Shown here piece after piece: positions 43,641-52,489 of a DNA stretch of 64,000 bases (positions within the stretch are counted from its first letter, which is position 1; the number at the start of each line of letters is the position of its first letter). The translations under genes were made by a program, and so were the position numbers. The notes beneath the pieces were generated by a model. It was not told where the DNA came from and ran no database searches. It worked only from the letters and a program-made list of their open reading frames with translations. The stretch is from contig NZ_ASRV01000019.1 of assembly GCF_000401215.1 (NCBI RefSeq), positions 1 through 64,000 of the forward strand, in the 5' to 3' direction. Source of the DNA: Clostridium sartagoforme AAU1. Its GTDB lineage: Bacteria > Bacillota > Clostridia > Clostridiales > Clostridiaceae.

Positions 43641-46600
43641 TTACAATACTGAATTTTCAGATAAACTCTTATATCTTTGATATCTTTCTTTAGCATCCTC
43701 CTCTGTTTTAGCAAATAACTCTTCTGCTATTTCAGGGAAAGCTTTTGCTAATGAAGAATATCTTACCTCTCCCATTAAAAACTCTTTAAGATTACTATTT
43801 GGCTCTTTTGAATCTAATGTGAATTTATTCTTTTCTGTAATTTTTAAGTCTGGATTATATCTATATAAATGCCAATATCCAGATTCTACTGCTCTCTTTT
43901 CTTCATATGGTGTATTAGACATACCCATCTTTATTCCATGGCTTATACAAGTTGAATAAGCTATTATTAACGAAGGTCCATTATAAGCTTCTGCTTCTGA
44001 TATTGCCTTAAGAGTTTGATTTAAGTTAGCACCCATACAAACTTGAGCTACATATACATAACCATAAGTCATTGCCATTAATCCTAAGTCTTTTTTCTTT
44101 GTTCTCTTTCCTGTTGCAGCAAATTTTGCTACTGCTGCTTCTGGAGTTGCTTTGGATGATTGACCACCTGTGTTAGAATATATTTCTGTATCAAATACTA
44201 AAACATTAACATTTTCACCTGATGCTAAAATATGATCTAATCCACCATATCCAATATCGTAAGCCCAACCATCTCCTCCAAATATCCATTGAGATCTATG
44301 TACAAAGAATTCTTTATCCTTTAAAATCTCTTTTGCAATTTCAGAATTCTCTTCTTCTAAAACTCTTGTTAGGTTTTCTGCTCTTTGTCTTGTTCCTTCT
44401 CCACTATCTTTATGATCTAACCAATCTTTCAATACAGCCTTTGAATCTTCAGACATATTGCCTTCTAAAGCTATCTTAATATTATCTGCAACTCTTTCTC
44501 TAATTGTCTTAACACCCAAGTACATACCTAAACCATATTCCGCATTATCCTCAAATAATGAGTTCGCCCAGGCTGGACCATGACCATCATAGTTTGGTCT
44601 ATAAGCTGTTGCTGCTCCTGATGCTGCCCAGATTGATGAACAACCTGTAGCATTTGCAATCATCATTCTATCTCCAAACAATTGAGTAACAAGTTTAGCA
44701 TAAGCTGTTTCTCCACAACCAGCACATGCTCCTGAGAATTCAAGTAATGGTTGCTCAAACTGACTTCCCTTAACGGTAGTTTTATTCATTGGGTTTTTCT
44801 TATGGGTAACTTTTTCTACAGCATAATTCCAAGCTTCTATTTGCTCACTTTGCGTATCCATAGGTTTCATAACTAATGCTTTTCCTGGTGCAGGACAAAT
44901 TTGTGCACAATTTCCACATCCAGTACAATCTAAAGGAGTAATTCCTATTGTATAGAAGTATTCCTTATCTCCTTTTATTCCATTAGCTTTTAAGCTCTTA
45001 TAGCTACTTGGTGCATTTTTTATTTCTTGAGATGTTGCTAAAAATGGTCTTATTACGGCATGTGGACATACAAATGAACATTGGTTACATTGAATACAAT
45101 TTTCTGGAATCCATTCTGGAACATTAACTGCAATTCCTCTCTTCTCAAAAGCAGTAGTACCAGCCATAAATGTACCATCTGCTGCTCCATACTCTATAAA
45201 TTTAGATACAGGTAAATGATTTCCTTCTAATTTATTTATTGGAATGCATATTTCTTCAACAAACTTAGGAACATTCATTTTTTCTTCTAACTTATCATCT
45301 TCAGCATTTTTCCATTCTTCTGGTGGATTTATCTTAACTAAAGATTCAATTCCCTTATCTATGGCTTCGTAGTTCATGTTTACTACTTTTTCTCCCTTTT
45401 TACCATAAGATGTAACAACTGCTTCCTTTAAATATTTAACAGCATCTTCAAGCGGAATTATATTTGCTAACTTAAAGAAAGCTGATTGCATTATCATATT
45501 TATTCTTCCACCAAGTCCTATTTGTTGTGCTATTTTTATTGCATTAATAATATAAAATTCTATATTATTTTCTACTATAGATCTCTTAATACTTGCAGGA
45601 AGCCTATCATTTAGTTCTTCCTCAGTCCAAATAGTGTTTAAAACAAAAGTACCATTTTTTCTAAGTCCTTTTAATAAATTATAATTATATACATAAGATT
45701 GATTATGACATGCCACAAAATCTGCTTGATCTATCTCATAATGTGATTTTATTGGAGTTTTACCAAACCTTAAATGAGATACAGTTATTCCTCCTGATTT
45801 TTTAGAATCATAAGCAAAGTATCCTTGTGCATACATATTTGTATGATCACCAATTATCTTAATTGCACTCTTATTTGCACTTACTGTTCCATCCGAACCT
45901 AATCCCCAGAATTTACATGCAGTCGTTCCTTCCTCTGCAACATCAATTTCTTCTTTTGGTGAAATTGATAAATTAGTAACATCATCTTCTATGCCAATAG
46001 TAAATCTATTTTTCGGCTTATCTTGACTCAAGTTTTCGAAAATTGCTAATATATGTGATGGATATGGGTCCTTTGAACCAAGTCCAAATCTTCCTCCATA
46101 TACTTTAGGTGGGTTCTCCATTTCATTAACTGCTCTAACAATATCTAAATATAAAGGCTCTCCAATAGAACCAGGTTCTTTAGTTCTATCTAATACAGCA
46201 ATTTTTTTAACTGTACTAGGAATAACCTTTAGTAATTTTTCTATTGAAAAAGGTCTGTAAAGTCTTACTTTTACAAGTCCAACCTTTTCTCCCTTTTTTC
46301 TTAAATAATCTATAGTTTCTTCTGCAACTTCCATCACAGAACCCATAGCTATAAGTATTCTATCTGCTTCTGGATCCCCATAATAATCAAAGCAGTGGTA
46401 TTCTCTTCCTGTAAGTTCTGTAATTTTTGACATATACTCTTCAACGATTTCTGGAATATCATCATAATATTTGTTTAAAGATTCACTTAATTGAAAATAT
46501 GTATCTGGATTTTGTGATGTTCCTCTTACAACTGGATGATCAGGATTTAATGAATTTTTTCTAAAATCATTAATTGCTTCATAGTCAATTAATTTAGCCA

Positions 46601-47168
46601 ATTCATCATATTCTAAAACTTCTATTTTTTGAATTTCATGAGATATTCTAAAGCCATCAAAAAAATTAAGAAATGGCATTCTAGCCTTAATTGCAGTTAA
46701 GTGTGCAACTGGTGCTAAATCCATAACTTCTTGTACTGATCCCTCTGACAATATCGCAAAACCTGTTTGTCTTGCCGCCATAACATCTTGGTGATCTCCA
46801 AATATACTTAATGAAGATGTTGCTATTGCTCTAGCTGCAACATGTATAACTGCCGGAAGTCTTTCACCAACCATCTTATACATATTTGGAATCATTAATA
46901 GTAAACCTTGAGATGCAGTGAAGGTAGTAGTTAATGCTCCAGCTTGAAGTGACCCATGAACTGCTCCAGCTGCTCCAGCCTCTGATTGCATTTCTACGAT
47001 GTTAACTGGTTTCCCAAAAATATTTTTTCTTCCTTGTGCTACCCATTCATCCATATGCTCAGCCATAGGTGAAGATGGAGTAATTGGAAAGATTGCACTT
47101 ACTTCTGTAAAAGCATACGAAATATGTGCTGCAGCAGTATTTCCATCCATTGTCTTTGTTTTTCTCAT
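43641..47168 (-). CDS. nifJ: Pyruvate:ferredoxin (flavodoxin) oxidoreductase
   Basis: 1175 residues, ribosome site AAGGAGGAT. It oxidises pyruvate to acetyl-CoA and CO2 and reduces ferredoxin; it is central to clostridial fermentation. One chain carries all domains: the pyruvate-binding domains I-II (TAAAHISYAFTEVSAIFPIT, GEGGAxG-like loops), the gamma/domain III (WGLGSDGTVSANKSAIKIIG), an EKR linker, two 4Fe-4S motifs (CIQCNQCSFVCP and CTGCGNCAQICPAPGK), a third cluster using CAGCGETAY, and the TPP domain with GGDGWAYDIGYGG. Full length. Monocistronic, with a 300-bp AT-rich upstream region. Confidence 0.97.
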   Translation of the reverse strand: MRKTKTMDGNTAAAHISYAFTEVSAIFPITPSSPMAEHMDEWVAQGRKNIFGKPVNIVEMQSEAGAAGAVHGSLQAGALTTTFTASQGLLLMIPNMYKMVGERLPAVIHVAARAIATSSLSIFGDHQDVMAARQTGFAILSEGSVQEVMDLAPVAHLTAIKARMPFLNFFDGFRISHEIQKIEVLEYDELAKLIDYEAINDFRKNSLNPDHPVVRGTSQNPDTYFQLSESLNKYYDDIPEIVEEYMSKITELTGREYHCFDYYGDPEADRILIAMGSVMEVAEETIDYLRKKGEKVGLVKVRLYRPFSIEKLLKVIPSTVKKIAVLDRTKEPGSIGEPLYLDIVRAVNEMENPPKVYGGRFGLGSKDPYPSHILAIFENLSQDKPKNRFTIGIEDDVTNLSISPKEEIDVAEEGTTACKFWGLGSDGTVSANKSAIKIIGDHTNMYAQGYFAYDSKKSGGITVSHLRFGKTPIKSHYEIDQADFVACHNQSYVYNYNLLKGLRKNGTFVLNTIWTEEELNDRLPASIKRSIVENNIEFYIINAIKIAQQIGLGGRINMIMQSAFFKLANIIPLEDAVKYLKEAVVTSYGKKGEKVVNMNYEAIDKGIESLVKINPPEEWKNAEDDKLEEKMNVPKFVEEICIPINKLEGNHLPVSKFIEYGAADGTFMAGTTAFEKRGIAVNVPEWIPENCIQCNQCSFVCPHAVIRPFLATSQEIKNAPSSYKSLKANGIKGDKEYFYTIGITPLDCTGCGNCAQICPAPGKALVMKPMDTQSEQIEAWNYAVEKVTHKKNPMNKTTVKGSQFEQPLLEFSGACAGCGETAYAKLVTQLFGDRMMIANATGCSSIWAASGAATAYRPNYDGHGPAWANSLFEDNAEYGLGMYLGVKTIRERVADNIKIALEGNMSEDSKAVLKDWLDHKDSGEGTRQRAENLTRVLEEENSEIAKEILKDKEFFVHRSQWIFGGDGWAYDIGYGGLDHILASGENVNVLVFDTEIYSNTGGQSSKATPEAAVAKFAATGKRTKKKDLGLMAMTYGYVYVAQVCMGANLNQTLKAISEAEAYNGPSLIIAYSTCISHGIKMGMSNTPYEEKRAVESGYWHLYRYNPDLKITEKNKFTLDSKEPNSNLKEFLMGEVRYSSLAKAFPEIAEELFAKTEEDAKERYQRYKSLSENSVL

Positions 47169-47437
47169 ATATTTACTAATCCTCCTTATAATTATTATAT
47201 TAACTATTTTATATAAAAATTTTTTAATCTTTATAATAACTTAAGTATTTGCATCGCCATGTTCTATTATGCGTTATTATTTTTATTACGTATGTAATAT
47301 ATCTTAAATTTTATACGCTAAAATTTTCTTGCAAATACAAAATTATAGTTATTTTTTTATAATCATTGATTAGTATTATTAGCTTACTAAAAATATATTA
47401 TAATTTTAAAAATCCTTTTTATTGTGATTGTAAAAAC
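47169..47437. other. PFOR upstream region
   Basis: AT-rich with no coding frame. A G+C-richer spot (GCATCGCCATGTTC at about 47252) and TTACGTATGTAA-like palindromic sequence at about 47286-47297 are the only features; no Rex- or Fnr-type site was found by eye. Confidence 0.4.
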
Positions 47438-47463
47438 AAAAAGTAGGAGAAGTTCTCCTACTT
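47438..47463 (-). terminator. Terminator of the pirin gene
   Basis: Stem AAAGTAGGA/TCCTACTTT with T-rich sequence on minus, seven bases after the stop. Confidence 0.8.
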
Positions 47464-47469
47464 TAAAAT

Positions 47470-48177
47470 TTACCACTTTAATTGCTTTTTCATTTCAATT
47501 ACAAGTATATGTGATTTTTTATTTGATTTAATCTTTATATTTTCTTCTATTATTTCTAGTGCATCTCTTTCATCTAATTCTACATCATTAATAATTGAAT
47601 TTCCTTCTATTTGAACTAGATAAGCCTGTCTATTAGAAGCAACTTGAAAATCTATCTCTTTTCCTTCATCTAACTCAACTACATAGAAGTTAGCATCTTG
47701 ATTAATTTTAATAGGAGCATAGCCTTCTTTACTTGAAACTATATTAAGCCACTTATTTTTTCTATCTTCCCACTGAAATCTATAATCACCATATGCTGGT
47801 TTATAATCCTTTCTATCTGGAACTACCCATATCTGAAGTAATCTTGCAGTTTCATCACCAAGGTTATGTTCACTATGATATACTCCTGTTCCAGCACTCA
47901 TATATTGAACTTCACCTCTATATATAGTGTTTTTATGCCCCATTGTATCTGCATGAGTTAATGCACCATTAATAACATAAGATACAATTTCCATATCCTT
48001 ATGGGGATGAAAATCAAAGCCTGTTCCTGCTGATATTAAATCATCATTTATAACTCTTAATACCCCGAAATTCATATTATCTATATTAAAATATTCTGCA
48101 AATGAAAAATGGAATATACTATTAAGCCAGCCTAAATTACTTTTTCCCATATTTCTATGGTCCAATTTTCTTAACAT
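47470..48177 (-). CDS. Pirin-family cupin protein
   Basis: 235 residues, ribosome site AAGGGAGG. The N-terminal cupin has the pirin metal signature FDFHPHKDMEIVSYVINGAL plus TYRG-like GEVQYMSAGTGVYHSEHN, giving three His and one Glu as metal ligands. The C-terminal cupin-2 half is complete. Bacterial pirins such as YhhW act as quercetin dioxygenase-like enzymes or modulate pyruvate metabolism. It is next to PFOR but separately terminated, so a functional link is only a suggestion. Confidence 0.9.
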   Translation of the reverse strand: MLRKLDHRNMGKSNLGWLNSIFHFSFAEYFNIDNMNFGVLRVINDDLISAGTGFDFHPHKDMEIVSYVINGALTHADTMGHKNTIYRGEVQYMSAGTGVYHSEHNLGDETARLLQIWVVPDRKDYKPAYGDYRFQWEDRKNKWLNIVSSKEGYAPIKINQDANFYVVELDEGKEIDFQVASNRQAYLVQIEGNSIINDVELDERDALEIIEENIKIKSNKKSHILVIEMKKQLKW

Positions 48178-48195
48178 AATTAAAACCTCCCTTAT

Positions 48196-48712
48196 ATCAG
48201 TTTAGAGTTCACATAACACAGTTCACAGTTGTTTTGATTTTATAGGTAACAGGGAACAGGTATCAGGGAACAAGTACTAAGTGTAAACTATAATTAAAAT
48301 TAAGAAACATCTACTTCAGACAAGCTTCAGTAGATGGGCTTTCATACTAAGTTCAGTTATCGCTACACTCAACTTCACTAAGTATTCGTCAAATGAACAT
48401 CTACTTCAGACAAGCTTCAGTAGATGGGCTTTCATACTAAGTTCAGTTATCGTTACACTCAACTTCACTAAGTATTCGTCAAATGAACGTCTACTTCAGA
48501 CAAGCTTCAGTAGATGGGCTTTCATACTAAGTTCAGTTATCGCTACACTCAACTTCACTAAGTATTCAATGCCGCGTACATTATATGGTTTAGGTTTTGC
48601 GGAGCAATTTATATAATAACTTGTTCCCTGTTCCCTGACACCTGTTACTTTCTCCAAGAAACTGTGAATTGTGAACTATGAACTATAAAAGTGCTTTGCA
48701 CTTTTATAAATT
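48196..48712. repeat. Fold-back interspersed repeat, family B (copy 2), enlarged by tandem units
   Basis: Left end AGAGTTCACATAACACAGTT, GGTAACAGGGAACAGG, core GTGTAAACTATAATTAAAA as in the copy at 24952-25252. Right end TTGTTCCCTGTTCCCTG and AACTGTGAATTGTGAACTAT. A terminal hairpin ATAAAAGTGC-TTT-GCACTTTTAT lies at 48687-48708. Between the ends the core is expanded by the 90-bp tandem array. Confidence 0.75.
48308..48567. repeat. Tandem array, 90-bp unit, about 2.9 copies
   Basis: Units begin at 48308, 48398 and 48488 (third copy ends after about 80 bp). Copies differ at only one or two bases. Each holds CATCTACT/AGTAGATG as an inverted pair and an ATACTAAGTT versus ACTAAGTAT mirrored stretch. 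No spacers, so it is not a CRISPR array. Confidence 0.85.
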
Positions 48713-49310
48713 ATTTTATAACTTTCACTCTTTCTTCTATTGATGTAAATTCCTTTTCCCCTGCTGGAGCAGTTCCTTTACCAAATGGCATTTGAGCAAC
48801 CATTTTCCAGCTACTTGGAAGGTTAAATTCTCTCTTTACTTCTACTTCTATTAATTCGGTATAATGTTGCAGGGTTGCTCCAAGTCCTTCCATTGATAAG
48901 GCAGTCCAAATTGCAAATTGTAACATACCTGAAGTTTGCTCTGCCCAAACTGGGAAGTTATCTTTATAAAGTGCAAATTGATTTTGTAATGCTTCTATAA
49001 CATTAAAATCTTCAAAGTACAATACTGTTCCATATCCAGCTTTAAATGAGTTTACTTTTTGTTCTGTTGAAGCAAAATTTTCCTCTGGAACTATTTTTCT
49101 TAATGCTTCCATTGTGATATCCCATAGCTTATCATGACTTTCTCCTAATAATACAACTGCTCTTGAGCTTTGTGAATTAAAGGATGATGGTACATGTTTT
49201 ACTGAATACTCCACTATTTCCTTAATCTTTTCATCTGATATTGGTGACTCCTTACTTATTGAATATATACTTCTTCTTTCCTTTATTGCATCATAAAAAT
49301 TTTTATTCAT
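48711..49310 (-). CDS. Nitroreductase-family protein (HBN1-like)
   Basis: 199 residues, ribosome site AGGAGAATG. Single-domain FMN-dependent nitroreductase of the HBN1/YdgI-like type: AIKERRSIYSISKESPISDE at the start, HVPSSFNSQSSRAVVLLGE (FMN phosphate region), WAEQTSGMLQFAIWTALSME and GLGATLQHY later. Such proteins reduce nitro compounds or quinones with NAD(P)H. A MarR-type gene lies directly upstream with a palindromic operator, suggesting induction by electrophiles. The 3' end adjoins the family B repeat hairpin. Confidence 0.9.
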   Translation of the reverse strand: MNKNFYDAIKERRSIYSISKESPISDEKIKEIVEYSVKHVPSSFNSQSSRAVVLLGESHDKLWDITMEALRKIVPEENFASTEQKVNSFKAGYGTVLYFEDFNVIEALQNQFALYKDNFPVWAEQTSGMLQFAIWTALSMEGLGATLQHYTELIEVEVKREFNLPSSWKMVAQMPFGKGTAPAGEKEFTSIEERVKVIK

Positions 49311-49414
49311 TTATATCATTCTCCTATCTTATTTTCATTTTTTAATTAATATTCATTTAGTATTAATTATATAAGTATTAATTTGATGAAATTTATCAAG
49401 CAAAATAAATTCTA

Positions 49415-49837
49415 TTACTTTAATGCCTTTCTTAAATGTATTAAGTTATCTACTAATTCTCTTTTTGTATCTTCATCTAACTGAATAAATAAATTATCTA
49501 AGAAATCTTTGTGTTTTGGAAATATATCTGAAATAAATATCCTACCTTTCTCTGTTAATGAAACGTAAAATACTCTTTTGTCCTTTTCGCATTTTCTTCT
49601 AATAACTAATTCCTTCTTTTCTAATTTATTTATTACATATGTTATTGTCCCACTAGTAACTAGAATTTTCTCAGCTACCTTTTGAACAGATTGGTCACCT
49701 TTATGATATAACATCTCTAGGACACCAAACTCACTAATATTTAATCCAAATCCCTCTACATTTTTTTCTATTTCAGAAAACATGTCATTATAAGTTCTAG
49801 CCATAGCAATAACTAGTTTTAAATTTATATCACTCAT
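49415..49837 (-). CDS. MarR-family transcriptional regulator (MhqR/HypR-like)
   Basis: 140 residues, ribosome site AGGTGAAT. Winged helix-turn-helix with VQKVAEKILVTSGTITYVIN as recognition helix and a wing at RRKCEKDKRVFYVSLTEKG. There is one cysteine in the wing (RRKCEKD) and none near the N terminus, so a thiol-based OhrR-type switch is not evident. Two identical palindromes upstream, and the nitroreductase gene downstream (104-bp gap, same strand), suggest an autoregulated quinone or nitro-compound response unit. Confidence 0.9.
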   Translation of the reverse strand: MSDINLKLVIAMARTYNDMFSEIEKNVEGFGLNISEFGVLEMLYHKGDQSVQKVAEKILVTSGTITYVINKLEKKELVIRRKCEKDKRVFYVSLTEKGRIFISDIFPKHKDFLDNLFIQLDEDTKRELVDNLIHLRKALK

Positions 49838-49850
49838 ATATTCACCTACA

Positions 49851-49903
49851 TTATCTTGATTTCAAGATAATTATATCTTTAAAATATCTTGAAGTCAAGA
49901 TAT
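49851..49903 (-). promoter_or_regulatory. Twin palindromic operator of the MarR gene
   Basis: TTATCTTGA-TT-TCAAGATAA at 49851-49870 and ATATCTTGA-AG-TCAAGATAT at 49884-49903. Arms are perfect, core TATCTTGA-NN-TCAAGATA, start-to-start distance 33 bp (about three helical turns). It resembles MhqR-type sites (TATCTCGA-NN-TCGAGATA). Confidence 0.8.
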
Positions 49904-50073
49904 TTTAAAAAATTAATTATCTTCCCTCTTCCCCCTGTGCATTTCTATAGCTTTTCAATATAATTCTTTATTATCTATTTATATTTATAAAATTATTCTT
50001 AATTATTATTTGAAATATTTTAATAGTATAAAATAAAGTATTTTACACAAAATAGACTCGGAGGTGTGATAAT

Positions 50074-50562
50074 ATGGATATAACATTAACACAAAAGGAA
50101 AGATTATTACTTGAAGATCAAAAAAGTCATGAGCAAATTTGCATAGAAAAATATACAAACTATGCTAATCAAGCTCAAGATCCTCAATTAAAACAAATAT
50201 TTAATTTACAAGCTCAAGATGAAAGAACCCATCTTGATAGCATTAATCAGTTATTAAGCGGCACAATCCCTCAAATGGGTCAGCAGCAAAATCAAAATTC
50301 AAGTCAAAATATGGCTAATCAAAATTCGGCTCCTACTATGAATACTACACAGGTAAATACAGCAAATGTATCTGATGCTGATATGTGTAAAGACCTACTA
50401 ATGACAGAAAAATATGTATCAGGAACTTATGATACTACAATTTTTGAATTTAGAGATACTAGGGTTCGTGATGTGTTAAACCATATACAAAAAGAAGAAC
50501 AAAAACATGGGGAAACCATATTTCAGTATATGGAAAGTAAGGGACTATATAATCCTCAATAA
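50074..50562 (+). CDS. Spore coat protein, CotF family
   Basis: 162 residues, ribosome site GGAGGTG. Helical ferritin-like CotF fold in two halves: LTQKERLLLEDQKSHEQICI with YANQAQDPQLKQIFNLQAQD and ERTHLDSINQLLSG, then after a Gln/Asn-rich linker (about 70-98) MCKDLLMTEKYVSGTYDTTI and DTRVRDVLNHIQKEEQKHGE. It is part of the spore coat and expected under mother-cell sigma control; no SigK promoter could be assigned with confidence. Single gene with strong terminator. Confidence 0.9.
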   Translation: MDITLTQKERLLLEDQKSHEQICIEKYTNYANQAQDPQLKQIFNLQAQDERTHLDSINQLLSGTIPQMGQQQNQNSSQNMANQNSAPTMNTTQVNTANVSDADMCKDLLMTEKYVSGTYDTTIFEFRDTRVRDVLNHIQKEEQKHGETIFQYMESKGLYNPQ

Positions 50563-50587
50563 TTATATTTTTAAAACTATATAAAAT

Positions 50588-50635
50588 AAAAGTACATAAA
50601 TCTCTAAATTATATATTAGAGATTTATGTACTTTT
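50588..50635 (+). terminator. Terminator of the CotF gene
   Basis: Near-perfect stem AAAGTACATAAATCTCTAA/TTAGAGATTTATGTACTTT with T tail, 25 bp after the stop. Confidence 0.85.
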
Positions 50636-50694
50636 ATATATTAATTTATGTAATCATTATGATATTTTTCTTTTAGTCTTATTATTTTCTAATA

Positions 50695-51087
50695 TTATAC
50701 ATTTTTTAATGCTTCATTAATATTATCTACATATTGAACCGATTCAGTCCAGCCAGGTATTTCTTTGCCTAATCTCTTAAATTGAGATATAGTAACAACA
50801 TTTCCTTTTGTAATAAAAAGTCTCTTTTTAAAAGGTACATCCATATATCTTTTTAGTAATACACCTAATGCTTGTGCTACTTCTGGACTTGATGGCTTTA
50901 ATTCTGCTGCATCAATAATTAATGCATATTCTTTTGCAGGAAATGTTTTAGTTAACTCATCATAATCCTTTAAAAAAGCTGCTCCGTCCTCTGCACTAAA
51001 GAATCCAGATGCTTGCGCATGAAAAATCTTTTTTAGCTTGTCTGCATTTAATTGATAATTTGAATTTTTTCCTTGGTATTTTACCAT
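50695..51087 (-). CDS. Hypothetical protein, possibly STAS/SpoIIAA-like
   Basis: 130 residues, ribosome site AGGAGGAG, no signal peptide. The pattern of a short beta start, FPAKEYALIIDAAELKPSSP, a helix (EVAQALGVLLKRYMDVP) and KRLFITKGNVVTISQFKRLG is compatible with a SpoIIAA/STAS-type alpha-beta fold, but the match is weak. It follows the FabH-like gene by 69 bp on the same strand and is probably co-transcribed. It may be a partner or regulator of that enzyme. Confidence 0.55.
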   Translation of the reverse strand: MVKYQGKNSNYQLNADKLKKIFHAQASGFFSAEDGAAFLKDYDELTKTFPAKEYALIIDAAELKPSSPEVAQALGVLLKRYMDVPFKKRLFITKGNVVTISQFKRLGKEIPGWTESVQYVDNINEALKNV

Positions 51088-51156
51088 AATAACTCCTCCT
51101 AATATTTTATTATATATTTCAAATAATATTAACTATCTATGTTTGTTAATACTATA

Positions 51157-52170
51157 TTAAAACCTAAATAACAAAACGGTGACTACAGATCCAGAACCCA
51201 TGGATGCTAAAGTAACATAATCGTTTTTCTTAATTTTACCTGACCTTAATGCTCTATCAAGTGCTATTATTGGACTTGTTGTTCCTGTATATCCAAATTC
51301 ATTTCCAATATAAGTTGTCCTATTTTTATCTATATTTAACTTTTCTAAAGTAAGTCTAGCATCTGGAATAGTGAATTGTGAAAAAATTAGATGATTTATA
51401 TCTTTTGCTTTTATTTCGTTGTCTTCAGCTATTTGTTTAATTAAATCTACCCATACATCCGAAATGAAATTCCCATCAAAAGGTTCCCAAGACCATTTTT
51501 TATCATCTTCATTTTTTATTTGCCCTTTTATAACCTTGGAATATCCTGCCCTAGGCATAAGTATATTATTACATTCTGCCGTTTGTGCTAAATGTATAGA
51601 ATCAATAAATCCTCTCTTTTCATCCTCTTCTATCTTCTCTAAAACTACAGCCGCTGCTGCATCTCCAAAATTAGCATATGAAACTGAGTCATTTGGACTT
51701 CCTACTGAACTAAATAAAATTCCTCCAACAACTAATGCTCGTTTAAATCTCTTATTAGTCATTAATATTCTGCTTGCCTGATCTAATGCAGTTATCATAC
51801 CTAAGCAATTAGAATTTGTATCATATGCCATTTTTATTCTTATATCTGATCCACCAAGCATCTCTAATACCTTAATTGCGTTGGAAGGTGATGTGTACTC
51901 TGGAGTATCTGTTGCAAAAATAAGTAAATCTATATCTTTAATACTTAAGTTTGCTTCTTTCAATGCACTTATACTTGCCTTGTAACCCATAGTTATTACA
52001 GTTTCATTAGGATCATCAGAAATATATCTATACTCTCTCTCTAAATGATTTAATAACCCTTCTACTTCAATTCCCATCTTATTAAAATGGTTAATAAAGT
52101 AATCGTTGTGAACCCTATTTGAAGGATGATATATTCCTGTGCTGATAATATTAATATTTTTTTCTCTCAT
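51157..52170 (-). CDS. 3-oxoacyl-ACP synthase III-like thiolase-fold protein
   Basis: 337 residues, ribosome site AGGGAGAGG. The thiolase fold of the KAS III group is complete: STGIYHPSNRV at the start, IFATDTPEYTSP, the active-site Cys122 in NSNCLGMI, DAAAAVVLEK, and the C-terminal NEFGYTGTTSPIIAL supplying the Asn (about 290). The catalytic His of the HQAN motif is replaced: the segment reads LIFSQFTIPDARL. The rest of the fatty acid cluster is not here. It likely makes a specialised acyl product or acts as an acyltransferase; it is probably not the housekeeping FabH. Confidence 0.78.
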   Translation of the reverse strand: MREKNINIISTGIYHPSNRVHNDYFINHFNKMGIEVEGLLNHLEREYRYISDDPNETVITMGYKASISALKEANLSIKDIDLLIFATDTPEYTSPSNAIKVLEMLGGSDIRIKMAYDTNSNCLGMITALDQASRILMTNKRFKRALVVGGILFSSVGSPNDSVSYANFGDAAAAVVLEKIEEDEKRGFIDSIHLAQTAECNNILMPRAGYSKVIKGQIKNEDDKKWSWEPFDGNFISDVWVDLIKQIAEDNEIKAKDINHLIFSQFTIPDARLTLEKLNIDKNRTTYIGNEFGYTGTTSPIIALDRALRSGKIKKNDYVTLASMGSGSVVTVLLFRF

Positions 52171-52396
52171 AAATACCTCTCCCTATGTTTCTTTAAATTA
52201 CTTTCAAGTAATTTTCTATATTTTTCATGTATTACTTTAAATTCCATATAAATAAATATTATAACATAATGTGTAAAATTTCAACTTTTTAAATTTGTTT
52301 TTAATTTTAATTATATTTTATATTATATTTTTTTATTCAACATTTTGTCTAATAAATCATTACATTGTCAAAAGAGTTTAATAGTTTCTAAGTTAT

Positions 52397-52440
52397 AAAA
52401 AACTATTACAAAGAGCAAGACTCTATGCAATAGTTCTTTT
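52397..52440 (-). terminator. Terminator of the mannitol operon
   Basis: Stem GAACTATTGCATAGAG/CTCTTTGTAATAGTTTTT on the minus strand, about 50 bp after the mtlD stop. Confidence 0.75.
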
Positions 52441-52489
52441 ATTTATTATTTATAGGGTATTACTAAATGGCTTATTTTTTCTTTGCTTT

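Noticed and set aside
48308-48567. Possible CRISPR array
   Set aside because: The 90-bp units are contiguous with no variable spacers, and no cas genes are present.
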